NCBI GenBank assembly: GCA_002440975.1
Contig: DJWN01000021.1
Location: forward strand, 1 to 64,000
Reading direction: 5' to 3'
DNA length: 64,000 nt
Origin: Bacteroidales bacterium UBA6229
GTDB lineage: Bacteria > Bacteroidota > Bacteroidia > Bacteroidales > F082
The number at the start of each line of letters is the position of its first letter. Position 1 is the first letter of the stretch. The notes beneath the pieces were generated by a model. It was not told the origin of the DNA. It worked only from the letters and a program-made list of their open reading frames with translations, and made no database searches. Positions 15,790 to 26,333 of the stretch are shown in pieces. Made by a program: the position numbers and the translations under genes.

Positions 15790-16932
15790 TTAGTTATTCA
15801 GTCCTTCCAATTTATCAGCCATATTAAAACGGGTGTAAATTGATTTCAAAACTGCGCGGGTTTCTTCGTTTTCGGGCTGTAACTCATTTGCCTTTTCAAG
15901 ATGTGGTAAAGCTTTCTTAATAATTGCATTTGCCTCTTCTGTCAGCTTGTCATATTCAGCTGTTGCGTCCAGAGGCAAGTCGTTGGCTTTAACCTGAAGC
16001 TGATTACTCTGGTTGATATACAATGCACCCAGGTTGTAAATGGCATCATAATATTCAGGATTAATTTCGATCGCCTTTTCATAATACAACTCCGCAGAAT
16101 CCATGTCAAACATGACTTCATTGCTTTCGTCACCATAAATGGTTCCCAGTACGAAGAAAATCGAATAATTTTGAGGATCCTTTTCAACAAGCAGTTTCAA
16201 ATCGTCAACTACTTTAGCACCCTCACCTATAGCCAGATAAGCATTTATCTCTTCCAGCATTAAACCGGCATCATCAGGATACTTTTCACGACCGGTTTTC
16301 AGGGTGGCAAACATTGCATCTGTATTTCCCAGACTTCTGTAGGCCGAAGCCATGTTTTTATAAACATCTGCTTCTTCAAAGCCGAGATCCAGCAGTTCCT
16401 GATACAAACTGATCGACTGCTCAAATTTCTCTCCTCTTACTGCGGAAAGTGCTGCATTTAGAAGTGCCAGGGTATCAACTTTATTTACGTATTTACCAAC
16501 CTCATACGACTTTTTAAACTTCTCGGAAGCCATAACAAAGTCTCCTTCATTGAAATCTTCGACACCATAGGCAAAGTATTGTTGTCCAATGGCTTCGATA
16601 CGCGGATCTATGTCATCGGCTCTTTTTAATTTATCCTCAGGGTCTAATTCAAGAGCTTTCAGAAAAGACTCAAAACTCTTTTCCAAAGCATTATCATCCA
16701 ACGATTTGAACTCTTCAGAAAAAACGAGATTCAAATAAATAATTCCTCTGTACATCCAGGTCTTTGAATCTTCACTTGTTTTAGGATGATTTACAGCTTT
16801 GTCAATTGATTCCTTTGCTTTATCGTACTGAGCGTTTTTATTGTACATAAAAGCATTCGTTCTTTCTGATTTTTGGGCAAAAACTGATGAAGCTATGATC
16901 AGCATTGCTACTAATACAATTAATTTTTTCAT
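15790..16932 (-). CDS. TPR-repeat exported protein
   Basis: This 380-residue protein begins with a signal peptide (MKKLIVLVAMLIIASSVFA, cleavage near A-Q at 20) and continues with tetratricopeptide-like helical pairs along its length; clear units include AELYYEKAIEINPEYYDAIY and a terminal HLEKANELQPENEETRA. Such proteins act as periplasmic or outer-membrane scaffolds. The start at 16932 is chosen because an ATG at 16965 would place eleven non-signal residues before the lysine-rich signal start. It lies 97 bases downstream of gyrA on the same strand. Specific partner unknown. Confidence 0.82.
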   Translation of the reverse strand: MKKLIVLVAMLIIASSVFAQKSERTNAFMYNKNAQYDKAKESIDKAVNHPKTSEDSKTWMYRGIIYLNLVFSEEFKSLDDNALEKSFESFLKALELDPEDKLKRADDIDPRIEAIGQQYFAYGVEDFNEGDFVMASEKFKKSYEVGKYVNKVDTLALLNAALSAVRGEKFEQSISLYQELLDLGFEEADVYKNMASAYRSLGNTDAMFATLKTGREKYPDDAGLMLEEINAYLAIGEGAKVVDDLKLLVEKDPQNYSIFFVLGTIYGDESNEVMFDMDSAELYYEKAIEINPEYYDAIYNLGALYINQSNQLQVKANDLPLDATAEYDKLTEEANAIIKKALPHLEKANELQPENEETRAVLKSIYTRFNMADKLEGLNN

Positions 16933-17029
16933 TTGTGTCAGTTTTAAAAGGTTATCATTTAGCATTCTGTAATTGAATTTATTAAAATGCCAACATCATG
17001 CCAAAATTTACCAATCAATTAATTTTATG

Positions 17030-19546
17030 TTAATCCTCAAAGTTTTCTTCTATTGTATCTTCCTGAATTTCAGTATTTTCGTCTTCTAATTCTTCCACTT
17101 GCTCTACTGAAACTTTAGCAACAGCAGCAATTTCATCCTGATCACGTAAATTAATCAGCCTAACGCCTTGTGTTGCTCTGCCCATGATGCGTAAGCTTTC
17201 GACGGCAATGCGAATGATAATCCCTGATCTATTGATAATCATTAAATCATCATTGTCAATTACGTCCTTTATCGCAATAAGATTGCCTGTTTTTTCAGTA
17301 ACATTCAGGGTCTTCACACCTTTTCCGCCTCTGTTGGTTACCCGATAATCATCTAGTTTCGAACGCTTTCCGTATCCTTTTTCGGAAACTACCAGAATTG
17401 ATGAATCAGCATCATTAATGCATATCATCCCTACTACTTCGTCGGCCGCAGAACCCAAAGTTATTCCTCTTACTCCTGAAGCATTTCTCCCCATCGGACG
17501 AACCGTAGATTCGTTAAAGCGAATAGCCCTTCCGGATTTCAAAGCCATGATCACCTCACTTGTGCCATTTGTAAGTCGTGCTTCCAACAACTCATCTCCT
17601 TCGCGTATGGTTATGGCATTGATACCATTTTGTCGCGGTCGTGAATAAGCCTCAAGGCTGGTCTTTTTGATCACACCTTTTTTGGTTCCTAAAATGATGA
17701 AGTTATTCTCAATATACTCTTGATCCTTAAGATTTTGAATATTCATAAAGGTCTTTACTTTATCGTTAGGATCGATATTGATTATATTTTGGATCGCCCT
17801 GCCTTTGCTTTGACGAGTTCCTTCGGGTATTTCAAACACTCTGAGCCAGAAACACTTACCATTCTCTGTGAAGAACAGCATATAATTGTGATTCGTGGCA
17901 ATAAACAGGTGTTCAATGAAATCTTCGTCTCTGGCATCAGAGCCTTTGGAACCACGGCCTCCCCTTCCCTGACGTCGGTATTCGCTTAAGGCAGTACGCT
18001 TGATGTACCCCATATGTGATATTGTAACCACTACGGGTTCATCAGGAATGATATCTTCTATTTTGAAATCTTCAGCTGAGTAAACAACTGTTGACCGAGA
18101 CTCATCGCCGTATTTTTCTTTGATAGCCAGCAATTCATTTTTAATTATTTCATATCTAATACTCTCATTTTCAAGTATTTCATTAAATCTGGCAATCTGT
18201 TTTAATATCTCATCATACTCTTCCTTGATCTTTTGAATCTCAAGACCGGTCAGACGTTGCAACCTCATTTCAAGGATTGCTTTTGCCTGAATCTCTGAAA
18301 GATTAAACTGACTGATCAGACCATTGCGTGCTTCTTCGGGTGTTTTTGAAGCCTTGATCAGTTCAATTACCGCATCAATATTGTTAAGCGCAATGATCAG
18401 TCCTTTGAGGATATGCGCTCTTTTTTCTGCCTCTCTCAACTCATATTTTGTGCGTCTGATAACCACCTCATGCCGGTGTTCGACATAATAATGAATGAGT
18501 TCTTTCAGGTTAAGCGTCCGCGGCCTACCTTTGACAAGTGCAACATTATTCACGCTGAAAGAAGTCTGAAGTGCTGTCATCTGATACAATTTGTTCAGCA
18601 CAACATTCGAAACAGCATCCCTTTTCAGTTCGTAAACGATCCGCATTCCGTTTCTATCCGATTCATCGCGTATATCTGAGATACCCTCAATTTTTTTATC
18701 ATTCACCAGATCGGCTGTTTTTTTGATCATCTCAGCCTTATTGACCTGATATGGAATAGAATTAGCAATTATCCATTCCCTCCCGCCGTGTTCCTCTACA
18801 ACGGTTTCACCTCGCATCACAACGCGTCCTCTGCCGGTTTCAAAAGCCTCTTTCACACCTTCATAACCATAAATGATACCTCCGGTTGGAAAATCAGGTG
18901 CTTTGATATATTGCATCAGCTCGGGAATTGTGATTTCTCGGTTATCGATGTAAGCGATGGTACCGTCAATCACTTCCGACAAATTATGAGGAGGCATATT
19001 GGTTGCCATACCCACTGCAATACCGCTTGCACCATTAACCAGCAGATTAGGAATAGCAGATGGCAAAACGGTTGGCTCGGTAAGTGAATCATCAAAGTTT
19101 AATTGAAAATCAACCGTGTCTTTGTCAATATCACTGAGCATTTCTTCCGCAATCTTGCGTAATCGGGCCTCGGTATAACGCATTGCTGCAGGGCTGTCGC
19201 CATCAATTGATCCAAAGTTACCCTGACCGTCAACCAGCGGATACCTTAACGACCATTCCTGAGCCATACGTACCATGGCATCATAAACAGAGGAATCGCC
19301 ATGGGGATGATATTTACCGAGCACCTCCCCTACTATTCTGGCGGATTTTTTATAACTTCTGTTTGAAAGCACACCCAGATCGAGCATACCATATAATACA
19401 CGCCTGTGAACAGGCTTTAAACCATCGCGCACATCAGGTAAAGCGCGTGAAACGATCACCGACATTGAATAATCAATGTAGGCTGATTTCATCTGGTTTT
19501 CAATATTGACTTTTACAATTTTTTCTCCTTCAAAAACCTCTTCCAT
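17030..19546 (-). CDS. gyrA: DNA gyrase subunit A
   Basis: The 838-residue protein has the winged-helix/tower breakage-reunion domain with the catalytic tyrosine Y124 in [10 protein letters not shown]. The quinolone-determining region [12 protein letters not shown] keeps Ser85 and Asp89, aligned with E. coli S83 and D87, so the common resistance changes are absent. The C-terminal beta-pinwheel includes a GyrA-box-like [10 protein letters not shown] and repeated GxRAI/GxGKR blades. The protein ends in an acidic tail of about 25 residues. With GyrB it introduces negative supercoils. gyrB is not in the window. A TACTTTTG box lies upstream at 19590-19597. Confidence 0.97.
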   Translation of the reverse strand: MEEVFEGEKIVKVNIENQMKSAYIDYSMSVIVSRALPDVRDGLKPVHRRVLYGMLDLGVLSNRSYKKSARIVGEVLGKYHPHGDSSVYDAMVRMAQEWSLRYPLVDGQGNFGSIDGDSPAAMRYTEARLRKIAEEMLSDIDKDTVDFQLNFDDSLTEPTVLPSAIPNLLVNGASGIAVGMATNMPPHNLSEVIDGTIAYIDNREITIPELMQYIKAPDFPTGGIIYGYEGVKEAFETGRGRVVMRGETVVEEHGGREWIIANSIPYQVNKAEMIKKTADLVNDKKIEGISDIRDESDRNGMRIVYELKRDAVSNVVLNKLYQMTALQTSFSVNNVALVKGRPRTLNLKELIHYYVEHRHEVVIRRTKYELREAEKRAHILKGLIIALNNIDAVIELIKASKTPEEARNGLISQFNLSEIQAKAILEMRLQRLTGLEIQKIKEEYDEILKQIARFNEILENESIRYEIIKNELLAIKEKYGDESRSTVVYSAEDFKIEDIIPDEPVVVTISHMGYIKRTALSEYRRQGRGGRGSKGSDARDEDFIEHLFIATNHNYMLFFTENGKCFWLRVFEIPEGTRQSKGRAIQNIINIDPNDKVKTFMNIQNLKDQEYIENNFIILGTKKGVIKKTSLEAYSRPRQNGINAITIREGDELLEARLTNGTSEVIMALKSGRAIRFNESTVRPMGRNASGVRGITLGSAADEVVGMICINDADSSILVVSEKGYGKRSKLDDYRVTNRGGKGVKTLNVTEKTGNLIAIKDVIDNDDLMIINRSGIIIRIAVESLRIMGRATQGVRLINLRDQDEIAAVAKVSVEQVEELEDENTEIQEDTIEENFED

Positions 19547-19589
19547 TCAAGTAAAATCTAAATTAGCCTTTTCCTATTTAATAAGTATG

Positions 19590-19597
19590 CAAAAGTA
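19590..19597 (-). promoter_or_regulatory. candidate -7 box for gyrA
   Basis: The minus strand reads TACTTTTG (TAnnTTTG), 44 bases before the gyrA start. A TTG lies 16 bases upstream (19614-19616), shorter than the usual 19-21. Confidence 0.55.
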
Positions 19598-19667
19598 CAA
19601 AAAATTAGTAGGCCAATCTCTTTCAAGTAAAATCAAATTAAGGAATGTTTGAACAATCGACTGTTAA

Positions 19668-19716
19668 TATTTTTGTCAGGCGAACAATGTTGGACTGATT
19701 TTTGTTTCTACTTTTG
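19668..19716 (+). promoter_or_regulatory. two candidate tandem -7 boxes for clpC
   Basis: TATTTTTG (19668-19675) and TACTTTTG (19709-19716) both match TAnnTTTG upstream of the clpC start at 19798. Each has a TTTG or TTG 16 bases upstream (19648-19651 and 19690-19692). The rest of the 251-base gyrA-clpC divergent region shows no other recognised element; no CIRCE-type repeat was seen. Confidence 0.5.
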
Positions 19717-19797
19717 AATCTTTATGCTAAAACACATACAAAAATTGGCGTTTTAGCGTTTAAAAATAACTGAAAGGAAAGCTATAACACACATAAT

Positions 19798-22341
19798 ATG
19801 GATGCAAAATTTTCTCCCCGCGTGCGCGACATACTAACTTATAGTCATGAAGAGGCACTGCGTCTTGGAAACAATTACATTGGTCTGGAACATTTGTTTT
19901 TAGGCATGGTACGCGATGGCGAGGGCAAAGCATTACAAATATTGAAATATTTTGGGATTGATTTGGATATCTTCCGTCGTCGGATTGAGGAAGCCATAAA
20001 ATCACCCGAAACATCACACAAAGAAATCACCAATATTCCCCTTATCAAACAAACAGAGCGTGCACTGAAATTCACCTACATCATTGCCAAAGAGTATAAA
20101 AGTGACTTGATTAAGACAGAACATCTTTTATTGGCTATCTTGAGAGATAAAAACAATCTCATCACGCAAAACCTTGAGAGAGAAGGAGTTGATTTTGTTA
20201 CTTTTAAAAATGAGTTAACCTTCATGTACACCGGAGAAGACAGAGACCGCGGGAAGGAAACTCCCAGAGCAGATTTTCCCGGCGAAGCTGCTGACGAAGA
20301 TGAAATCAAGCCTGGCGGTGCAGGCAGTAAAAAAATGGCCGAAGCCAAGAGTAAAACCCCGGTGCTGGACAATTTTGGACGCGATTTGACGAAGGCAGCC
20401 GAAGAAAACAGATTAGACCCCATTGTTGGTCGCGAAAAGGAGCTCGAACGTGTAGCGCAGGTTTTAAGTCGTCGCAAAAAGAACAATCCGATCCTGATTG
20501 GTGAGCCAGGTGTTGGTAAATCGGCCATTGCCGAAGGATTAGCCCTGCGTATTGTTCAACGAAAGGTGTCTCGGGCTTTGTTCAACAAACGATTGATTAT
20601 GCTCGATCTGGCTTCACTTGTTGCCGGCACAAAATATCGCGGACAGTTTGAGGAAAGGATGAAAGCCGTACTGAACGAGCTTGAAAAAAACCCTGACATC
20701 ATCCTGTTTATTGACGAAATACACACCATTGTAGGAGCCGGAAATGCAAGTGGTTCACTGGATGCAAGTAATATGTTCAAACCGGCATTGGCCAGAGGAG
20801 AACTTCAGTGTATTGGTGCAACCACCCTGGACGAATACCGGCAATACATTGAAAAAGACGGTGCCCTGGAAAGACGTTTTCAGAAAATCCTGGTTGATCC
20901 AACAACTCCTGAAGAAACTGTTGAAATACTCAACAATATAAAGGAACGTTACGAAGATCACCATTTAGTAAAATACGATCAGGAAGCCATCGATGCCTGT
21001 GTTAAGCTAACGAACCGCTATATGTCTGATCGTTACCTGCCAGACAAAGCCATTGATGCACTTGATGAAGCCGGCGCAAGGGTTCATATTAACAACATTC
21101 ATGTTCCGGTCGAAATTATTGAGTTGGAAAGCCAGATTGAAGAGACCCGCACCAGAAAAAACCAGGCCATACAAATACAAAAATTTGAAGAAGCGGCTAT
21201 GTTTCGTGATAGTGAGCGAAAACTGATAGACACCCTCGAACAGGCCAAAAAACGCTGGGAAGAAGAATCAAAAATCCATCGCGAAAAGGTGGGCGAACAA
21301 CAAGTGGCCGAAGTGGTTGCCATGATGACAGGTGTTCCGGTTCAGCGCATCGCTCAAAACGAAAGTGATCGGCTTATTCACATGGATAAAGAACTGGAAG
21401 ATGCCGTGATTGGCCAGAATGAAGCAATAAAAAAGGTAGTGAAAGCGATTCGCCGTAATCGTGCCGGACTAAAAGATCCAAACAAACCAATTGGAAGTTT
21501 CATCTTTTTAGGTCCCACCGGCGTTGGAAAGACCTATTTGGCAAAGGTTTTGGCAAAATACCTTTTCGATTCCGAAGATGCACTCGTTCGTATTGATATG
21601 AGTGAGTATATGGAGAAATTCGCCGTTTCGCGATTGGTGGGAGCTCCTCCGGGATATGTTGGATACGAAGAAGGCGGACAGCTTACGGAAAAAGTAAGAC
21701 GTAAACCTTACAGCATAGTACTGCTGGATGAAATTGAAAAAGCCCATCCAGATGTTTTTCATCTGCTGCTGCAAGTCCTGGACGATGGATTGCTCACCGA
21801 CAGTCTTGGTCGCAGAGTTGATTTCAAAAATACAATCATCATCATGACATCCAATATCGGATCGCGACAGCTAAAAGATTTTGGACAGGGTGTAGGTTTT
21901 AGCACATCGGCCAAGCAATCCACCAAAACGACTTATGCCACCGGCGTGATTGAGAATGCCCTGAAAAAATCTTTTGCTCCTGAATTTTTAAATCGTATTG
22001 ATGATGTGGTAATTTTTGAGCCCTTACAACGTGAAGCAATTCACAAAATTATCGACATCGAACTCGAACAGCTTTACAAGCGAATTAGCGAGATGGGTTA
22101 TACGTTGAAGTTGACCGAAAACGCAAAAGATTTCATTGTCGAAAAAGGCTGGGATGAGCAGTTTGGAGCACGGCCGCTTAAAAGAGCCATTCAAAAATAT
22201 GTAGAGGATTTATTGGCCGAAGAAATTATCAAAACAAAACTGAAAGCCAACGATCAGATTACTGTTGATTACGACAGCAAAAAAGAAGAAGTAATCATCA
22301 AAGTGAAAAATCCTGCACAAAAAGCTGTTGCTACAAAATAG
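19798..22341 (+). CDS. clpC: ATP-dependent Clp protease ATP-binding subunit ClpC
   Basis: The 847-residue Hsp100 protein has a double Clp-N domain (1-145), a first AAA+ module with Walker A GEPGVGKS (235-242), a UVR-type motif ([16 protein letters not shown]) in the middle coiled region, and a second AAA+ module with GPTGVGKT (572-579). A VGF tripeptide near 699-701 lies in the loop that docks ClpP in ClpC/ClpA. It unfolds proteins and feeds them to ClpP. The long middle domain of ClpB is absent. No clpP, mcsB or clpS gene lies nearby. It ends in a strong terminator before hypF. Confidence 0.95.
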   Translation: MDAKFSPRVRDILTYSHEEALRLGNNYIGLEHLFLGMVRDGEGKALQILKYFGIDLDIFRRRIEEAIKSPETSHKEITNIPLIKQTERALKFTYIIAKEYKSDLIKTEHLLLAILRDKNNLITQNLEREGVDFVTFKNELTFMYTGEDRDRGKETPRADFPGEAADEDEIKPGGAGSKKMAEAKSKTPVLDNFGRDLTKAAEENRLDPIVGREKELERVAQVLSRRKKNNPILIGEPGVGKSAIAEGLALRIVQRKVSRALFNKRLIMLDLASLVAGTKYRGQFEERMKAVLNELEKNPDIILFIDEIHTIVGAGNASGSLDASNMFKPALARGELQCIGATTLDEYRQYIEKDGALERRFQKILVDPTTPEETVEILNNIKERYEDHHLVKYDQEAIDACVKLTNRYMSDRYLPDKAIDALDEAGARVHINNIHVPVEIIELESQIEETRTRKNQAIQIQKFEEAAMFRDSERKLIDTLEQAKKRWEEESKIHREKVGEQQVAEVVAMMTGVPVQRIAQNESDRLIHMDKELEDAVIGQNEAIKKVVKAIRRNRAGLKDPNKPIGSFIFLGPTGVGKTYLAKVLAKYLFDSEDALVRIDMSEYMEKFAVSRLVGAPPGYVGYEEGGQLTEKVRRKPYSIVLLDEIEKAHPDVFHLLLQVLDDGLLTDSLGRRVDFKNTIIIMTSNIGSRQLKDFGQGVGFSTSAKQSTKTTYATGVIENALKKSFAPEFLNRIDDVVIFEPLQREAIHKIIDIELEQLYKRISEMGYTLKLTENAKDFIVEKGWDEQFGARPLKRAIQKYVEDLLAEEIIKTKLKANDQITVDYDSKKEEVIIKVKNPAQKAVATK

Positions 22342-22364
22342 TTTACTTCTACAAATATTTATTC

Positions 22365-22404
22365 AACCGATCTGAACAGTTTTTTTGTTTAGGCCGGTTT
22401 TTTT
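22365..22404 (+). terminator. intrinsic terminator after clpC
   Basis: AACCG (22365-22369) pairs with CGGTT (22395-22399), and inside it CTGAACA (22372-22378) pairs with TGTTTAG (22386-22392), forming a two-part stem with a small internal bulge. The stem is followed by a T run to 22404. Confidence 0.85.
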
Positions 22405-22430
22405 ATCATTTCATTGGTTACTTTCGCGTC

Positions 22431-24695
22431 ATGAAATTTCCAACTGCCCGTCTGATAAAGATAAAAGGACTTGTACAAGGTGTGGGCTTTCGACCCTATG
22501 TTTACCGCCAGGCCTTACGTTTTGACATTAAGGGTTGGGTCGAAAATAATAATGAAGGCGTTACCATCCATGCAGAAGCACGTGAAGATGATTTGGTACA
22601 TTTTGAAGCAGCATTGAAATCTGAAATCCCGGAAGCGGCAAGCATCAGCGTATTCAGCATTGAAATAATTGATTTTCATGCTTTTGAGGATTTTTCCATA
22701 CGAAAAAGCAGTAACCTTTCGAATGAGATAACTGAAGTAAGTCCTGATATTGCAGTGTGTCAGGCCTGTCTGAATGACATGACAACACAGCCTCATCGCC
22801 AACAATATCCCTTTATTAATTGTACAAATTGCGGCCCGCGTTTTTCAATTATTAAGGATCTCCCCTATGACAGACATCAAACAACAATGCAGGTTTTTAA
22901 ACTTTGCAAAACCTGCGAAATGGAGTATTCAACCATCACCGACAGACGATTTCATGCTCAACCGGTTGCCTGCCTGCATTGTGGCCCTGCTTATCAATTA
23001 GATGATGGAAAACATATAACCGACGGAAAAGTGCTCGCAAATCAATTGGCAAAACAAATTGACAGGGGTGAAATAATTGCCCTCAAAGGGATGGGTGGCT
23101 ATCATTTAGTTTGCAATGCTCTTAATGAAAAAACTGTAAAAGAATTACGTCTTCGCAAACTTCGTGATGGCAAACCAATGGCAGTGATGGTGAAAGATAT
23201 TGCGATAGCTTACAAATATTTCTATTTGACCAATGAGGAAGTTAAACTGCTTACCTCCTGGCGAAGGCCGATTGTGCTGCTCGAAAACAGACTGTCTCTG
23301 GCACATTCTGTAAGTGCTGGATTATCCCGAACAGGAGTAATTCTGCCTTATATGCCTTTGCATTATCAATTGATGTCGGCATTAAAAACAAATGCCATCG
23401 TGCTTACAAGCGGTAATGTTTCGGATGAACCTGTAATCATAAATGATGCTGAGGCAAAAGACAGTTTGACCGCAATTGCTGATCATATTGTAAGCTATAA
23501 CCGCGAGATATATAACCGGACAGATGATTCTGTGGCAATTGTTGTGAACCAAAAAGCAAGGCTAATCAGGAGAGCCAGAGGTTATGTACCTCAGCCCATA
23601 AATCTTAAACTGAATACAGAAGGAATTTTTGCGGCCGGAGCCGAACTCGTCAACACTTTTGCAATTGGCAAGGGAAAGCAAGTAATTATGAGTCAACATA
23701 TTGGAGACTTGAAAAATGCTGAAACGCTGGCATTTTACGAAGAATCCTTTGAGCGATTTAAACGTCTTTTCCGTTTTGAACCTGATTTGCTTGTAAGTGA
23801 TTTGCATCCTGATTATTTATCCACACGATTTGCGCTAGAACAAAACACACAACTCATTCAGGTTCAGCATCATCATGCACATCTGGCTTCGGGCATGGCA
23901 GAGCACGAACTGGATGAAAAAGTAATCGGTATCATACTGGATGGCACCGGTCTCGGAACAGATGGTAACATATGGGGAGGAGAATTTTTTGTTGCAGATT
24001 TAAATGAGTTCTCAAGGGATTATTACTACGATCCTATTCCGCTTCCGGGAGGCGATCTGGTAACAAAACAGCCCTGGCGTACAGCTTTTTCGTATCTTTA
24101 TCATTATTTCGGACTGCCGTTATTCATTGAAGAAGCCGCCATTGATTTGCTTCCTGACGAGAAACAATTGCCCCTACTGATGCAAATGGTTGACCAAAAG
24201 ATAAACAGTCCGTTGAGCTCAGGAGCAGGACGATTATTTGATGCTGTTTCGGCCTTGCTGGGTATTTGTCGCGAAAGCAGCTTTCATGCAGAGGCCCCCA
24301 TGCGTCTGGAAGCAGCCATAAACAAGCAGTGCAAAGGGAAATATCTCTTTGAAATAGCAGATCAAAAAATCAATTTCAGAAAGCTATTTCACCAAATCTT
24401 ACAGGATATCAACCAAAATGTTTCTGTTGGAGAAATTTCTGCAAAATTTCATAACACCTTAATAGCGATAAACATACGCATCTCAAAGTTATTAAGAACT
24501 CAATATAACATCAATAAAGTGGTTCTGTCAGGTGGAAGTTTTCAAAATGCTTACCTCTTGGCACAGACCGAAAAATTACTGACTGAGCAAGGGTTTAAGG
24601 TTTATGGTCAGGAGCAGTTTCCATCCAATGATGGCGGAATTGCCCTCGGACAAATAGCCATTGCTGCAAAAAGAAGGCAACTTGGCTTGTGTTGA
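22431..24695 (+). CDS. hypF: carbamoyltransferase HypF, [NiFe]-hydrogenase maturation
   Basis: The 754-residue protein has all HypF domains in order: acylphosphatase (1-95, with GLVQGVGFRPYVYR), two zinc fingers made of four CxxC pairs (C110/C113, C131/C134, C159/C162, C181/C184), a YrdC domain (about 205-390) and a Kae1-like domain with QHHHAHLASGMAEH and DGTGLGTDGNIWGGE. With HypE it makes the cyanide ligands of the NiFe active site from carbamoyl phosphate. No other hyp gene or hydrogenase subunit is in the window, so it is an orphan here, but the next gene is a nickel-permease-like protein. A clpC terminator isolates it upstream. Confidence 0.95.
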   Translation: MKFPTARLIKIKGLVQGVGFRPYVYRQALRFDIKGWVENNNEGVTIHAEAREDDLVHFEAALKSEIPEAASISVFSIEIIDFHAFEDFSIRKSSNLSNEITEVSPDIAVCQACLNDMTTQPHRQQYPFINCTNCGPRFSIIKDLPYDRHQTTMQVFKLCKTCEMEYSTITDRRFHAQPVACLHCGPAYQLDDGKHITDGKVLANQLAKQIDRGEIIALKGMGGYHLVCNALNEKTVKELRLRKLRDGKPMAVMVKDIAIAYKYFYLTNEEVKLLTSWRRPIVLLENRLSLAHSVSAGLSRTGVILPYMPLHYQLMSALKTNAIVLTSGNVSDEPVIINDAEAKDSLTAIADHIVSYNREIYNRTDDSVAIVVNQKARLIRRARGYVPQPINLKLNTEGIFAAGAELVNTFAIGKGKQVIMSQHIGDLKNAETLAFYEESFERFKRLFRFEPDLLVSDLHPDYLSTRFALEQNTQLIQVQHHHAHLASGMAEHELDEKVIGIILDGTGLGTDGNIWGGEFFVADLNEFSRDYYYDPIPLPGGDLVTKQPWRTAFSYLYHYFGLPLFIEEAAIDLLPDEKQLPLLMQMVDQKINSPLSSGAGRLFDAVSALLGICRESSFHAEAPMRLEAAINKQCKGKYLFEIADQKINFRKLFHQILQDINQNVSVGEISAKFHNTLIAINIRISKLLRTQYNINKVVLSGGSFQNAYLLAQTEKLLTEQGFKVYGQEQFPSNDGGIALGQIAIAAKRRQLGLC

Positions 24696-24736
24696 TGTAG
24701 TTGTTAATTTAGAATAGTTCTTAATGATTCAAGCGA

Positions 24737-24765
24737 TTGACTTATAAACATAAAAGTTATTTTTG
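24737..24765 (+). promoter_or_regulatory. candidate promoter of the nickel-permease-like gene
   Basis: TTG (24737-24739) is followed after 18 bases by TATTTTTG (24758-24765), a good Bacteroidota -33/-7 pair, with the ATG only 17 bases beyond. It suggests the permease-rex unit can be transcribed independently of hypF. Confidence 0.6.
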
Positions 24766-24782
24766 CTGCAAAAGCATTTAAT

Positions 24783-25547
24783 ATGATTGACAACATACTG
24801 TTTATCCTCCTTCATGCTGATCATCATCATTTTCCTGTCTCTGCCCCTCTCCTTATTGGCTTGTTTGCCAGCGTAATGCATGTGGTTTCAGGGCCTGATC
24901 ACCTGGCTGCTGTAACGCCACTTGCCATCGAAAACAAATTAAAGTCATGGGCAATAGGGTTGAGCTGGGGTTTGGGACATACATTCGGCATGTTGCTGAT
25001 TGGGGTACTTTTCATCTATTTCAAGCAATATATTCCGGTAGATGCTATTTCTGCATACAGTGAGATATTAGTGGGACTGGTGTTAATCGGAATTGGACTT
25101 TGGGCATTTTGGCGTATTTTTTTCCGTTCACGAAAGGTTCATGCCCATCCACACAGTCATACCGATGCTGAGGGCAAAGTTTATACCCACGTTCATGCCC
25201 ATGACCATCCAGCTCAAAATGTTCATGCCCATAAACATCCTGACCAGATCAGGCAAAACAGCATTTCGGCCTTAATCATTGGGTTAATTCACGGGCTTGC
25301 AGGTGTTTCTCATTTGATTGGTGTGCTCCCGACACTTGCGTTTCCTTCAAACTTCGATTCAGCTTTGTATCTCACCGGTTTTGGGCTAGGTACGATTGCT
25401 GCGATGGTGATTTTTTCTTTTTTGCTGGGATACGTTTCCTATCAGTCAAGCGAAAAGGCCAAGCCTGTAATATTCAAAACGATACAATTCATTGGTGCAT
25501 TTGCTTCACTGGCAGTTGGCGTCTATTGGATTGCATTAACGCTCTAA
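24783..25547 (+). CDS. nickel/cobalt permease-like protein (UreH/NiCoT-related) with His-rich loop
   Basis: The 254-residue protein has about six helices in two groups. The motif HVVSGPDHLAAVTP (33-46) corresponds to the metal-binding helix signature of NiCoT/UreH-type permeases, and a second conserved turn GLIHGLAGVSHLIG lies near 167-180. Between them, residues 119-152 contain more than ten histidines, and the N-terminus has HADHHH, both likely metal-binding. It probably imports Ni(II) or Co(II). Its place directly after hypF suggests nickel supply for hydrogenase, which is inference; members called UreH-like or sulfite-exporter-like cannot be fully excluded. Confidence 0.8.
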   Translation: MIDNILFILLHADHHHFPVSAPLLIGLFASVMHVVSGPDHLAAVTPLAIENKLKSWAIGLSWGLGHTFGMLLIGVLFIYFKQYIPVDAISAYSEILVGLVLIGIGLWAFWRIFFRSRKVHAHPHSHTDAEGKVYTHVHAHDHPAQNVHAHKHPDQIRQNSISALIIGLIHGLAGVSHLIGVLPTLAFPSNFDSALYLTGFGLGTIAAMVIFSFLLGYVSYQSSEKAKPVIFKTIQFIGAFASLAVGVYWIALTL

Positions 25548-25550
25548 AAT

Positions 25551-26333
25551 ATGCGATTTATCAGAAAAATCTTGATGATCCTTTTTTTTGTTTCGGGTAA
25601 TTTGTTGGTTGCACAAGAGGAATCACCTGTTCAAAGGTGGTATTTGGGTTTAAGTATTGGAGTCGGTATGATGGATATGAATTCTAATTCCATTGACTTA
25701 AATGTGATAAATCATACCAATCCGGTAGGTGGAATTTTTGTGCAATACCAGCTAAACGAGCAATTATCCCTCAGATTGGGAGCCGAATTTGACAAGCGCG
25801 AATTTGGTTTGCAATTGGGTTATCAGGGGATGCGCTACGACGACACTTCTACCTATATCTGCTATTCATGCAGCTACGAATACAATAATACATATTCCAA
25901 CTATTATTTAACTTTTCCACTTCTGTTTCAATACAGTAAATCAACCAATAAGTTTGCCCTTAACTTTAAAGGTGGTTTGTATTATTCATTTCTGCTTTCA
26001 TCCTATCAATATGGATATGAGGAACTTTACATCGATCCGGTAGAGGGTCTTCCCTTTTATCATCTCGACAACAACATCGAACCCGGATTGTTTAGAATTG
26101 TTTACCGTGGCGAAACAGAGAATATAATAAACACCTATGATGCGGGAATAATGCTTGGTATTGGCGGCACCTATGTGTTAAGCAATAAAATGGCAATCTT
26201 GCTGGAAGGCAATATGCAGGTCGGATTTCAGAGCGTGTTCCTAAATCCGACCATGATAAGCATGATGCATCGCTCATTTCAACTCAGGGGCGGGCTGATT
26301 TATCGTTTAAATCTTAATCGCTTTCGGCAATGA
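25551..26333 (+). CDS. outer-membrane beta-barrel protein
   Basis: This 260-residue protein has a signal peptide (residues 1-21, ending NLLVAQ) and alternating aromatic/glycine strands such as SLRLGAEFDKREFG, ending in the strand LRGGLIYRLNLNRF. The pattern fits an eight-to-ten-stranded porin-like barrel of the type common in Bacteroidota. An ICYSCSYEY segment near residues 103-111 has two cysteines, unusual for such a barrel. It lies 3 bases after the metal permease and overlaps rex by four bases (ATGA), so it is in the same operon. Ligand unknown. Confidence 0.75.
   Translation: MRFIRKILMILFFVSGNLLVAQEESPVQRWYLGLSIGVGMMDMNSNSIDLNVINHTNPVGGIFVQYQLNEQLSLRLGAEFDKREFGLQLGYQGMRYDDTSTYICYSCSYEYNNTYSNYYLTFPLLFQYSKSTNKFALNFKGGLYYSFLLSSYQYGYEELYIDPVEGLPFYHLDNNIEPGLFRIVYRGETENIINTYDAGIMLGIGGTYVLSNKMAILLEGNMQVGFQSVFLNPTMISMMHRSFQLRGGLIYRLNLNRFRQ

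Noticed and set aside
17418..19509. Several plus-strand reading frames of 76-108 codons inside gyrA
   Set aside because: They run antisense to a strongly conserved gene, have no family-like sequence and no start context; they are shadows of gyrA codon use.
24696..24782. Rex operator before the nickel-permease-like gene
   Set aside because: No TTGTGA-N6-TCACAA-like palindrome could be found, so direct Rex autoregulation is not supported by sequence.
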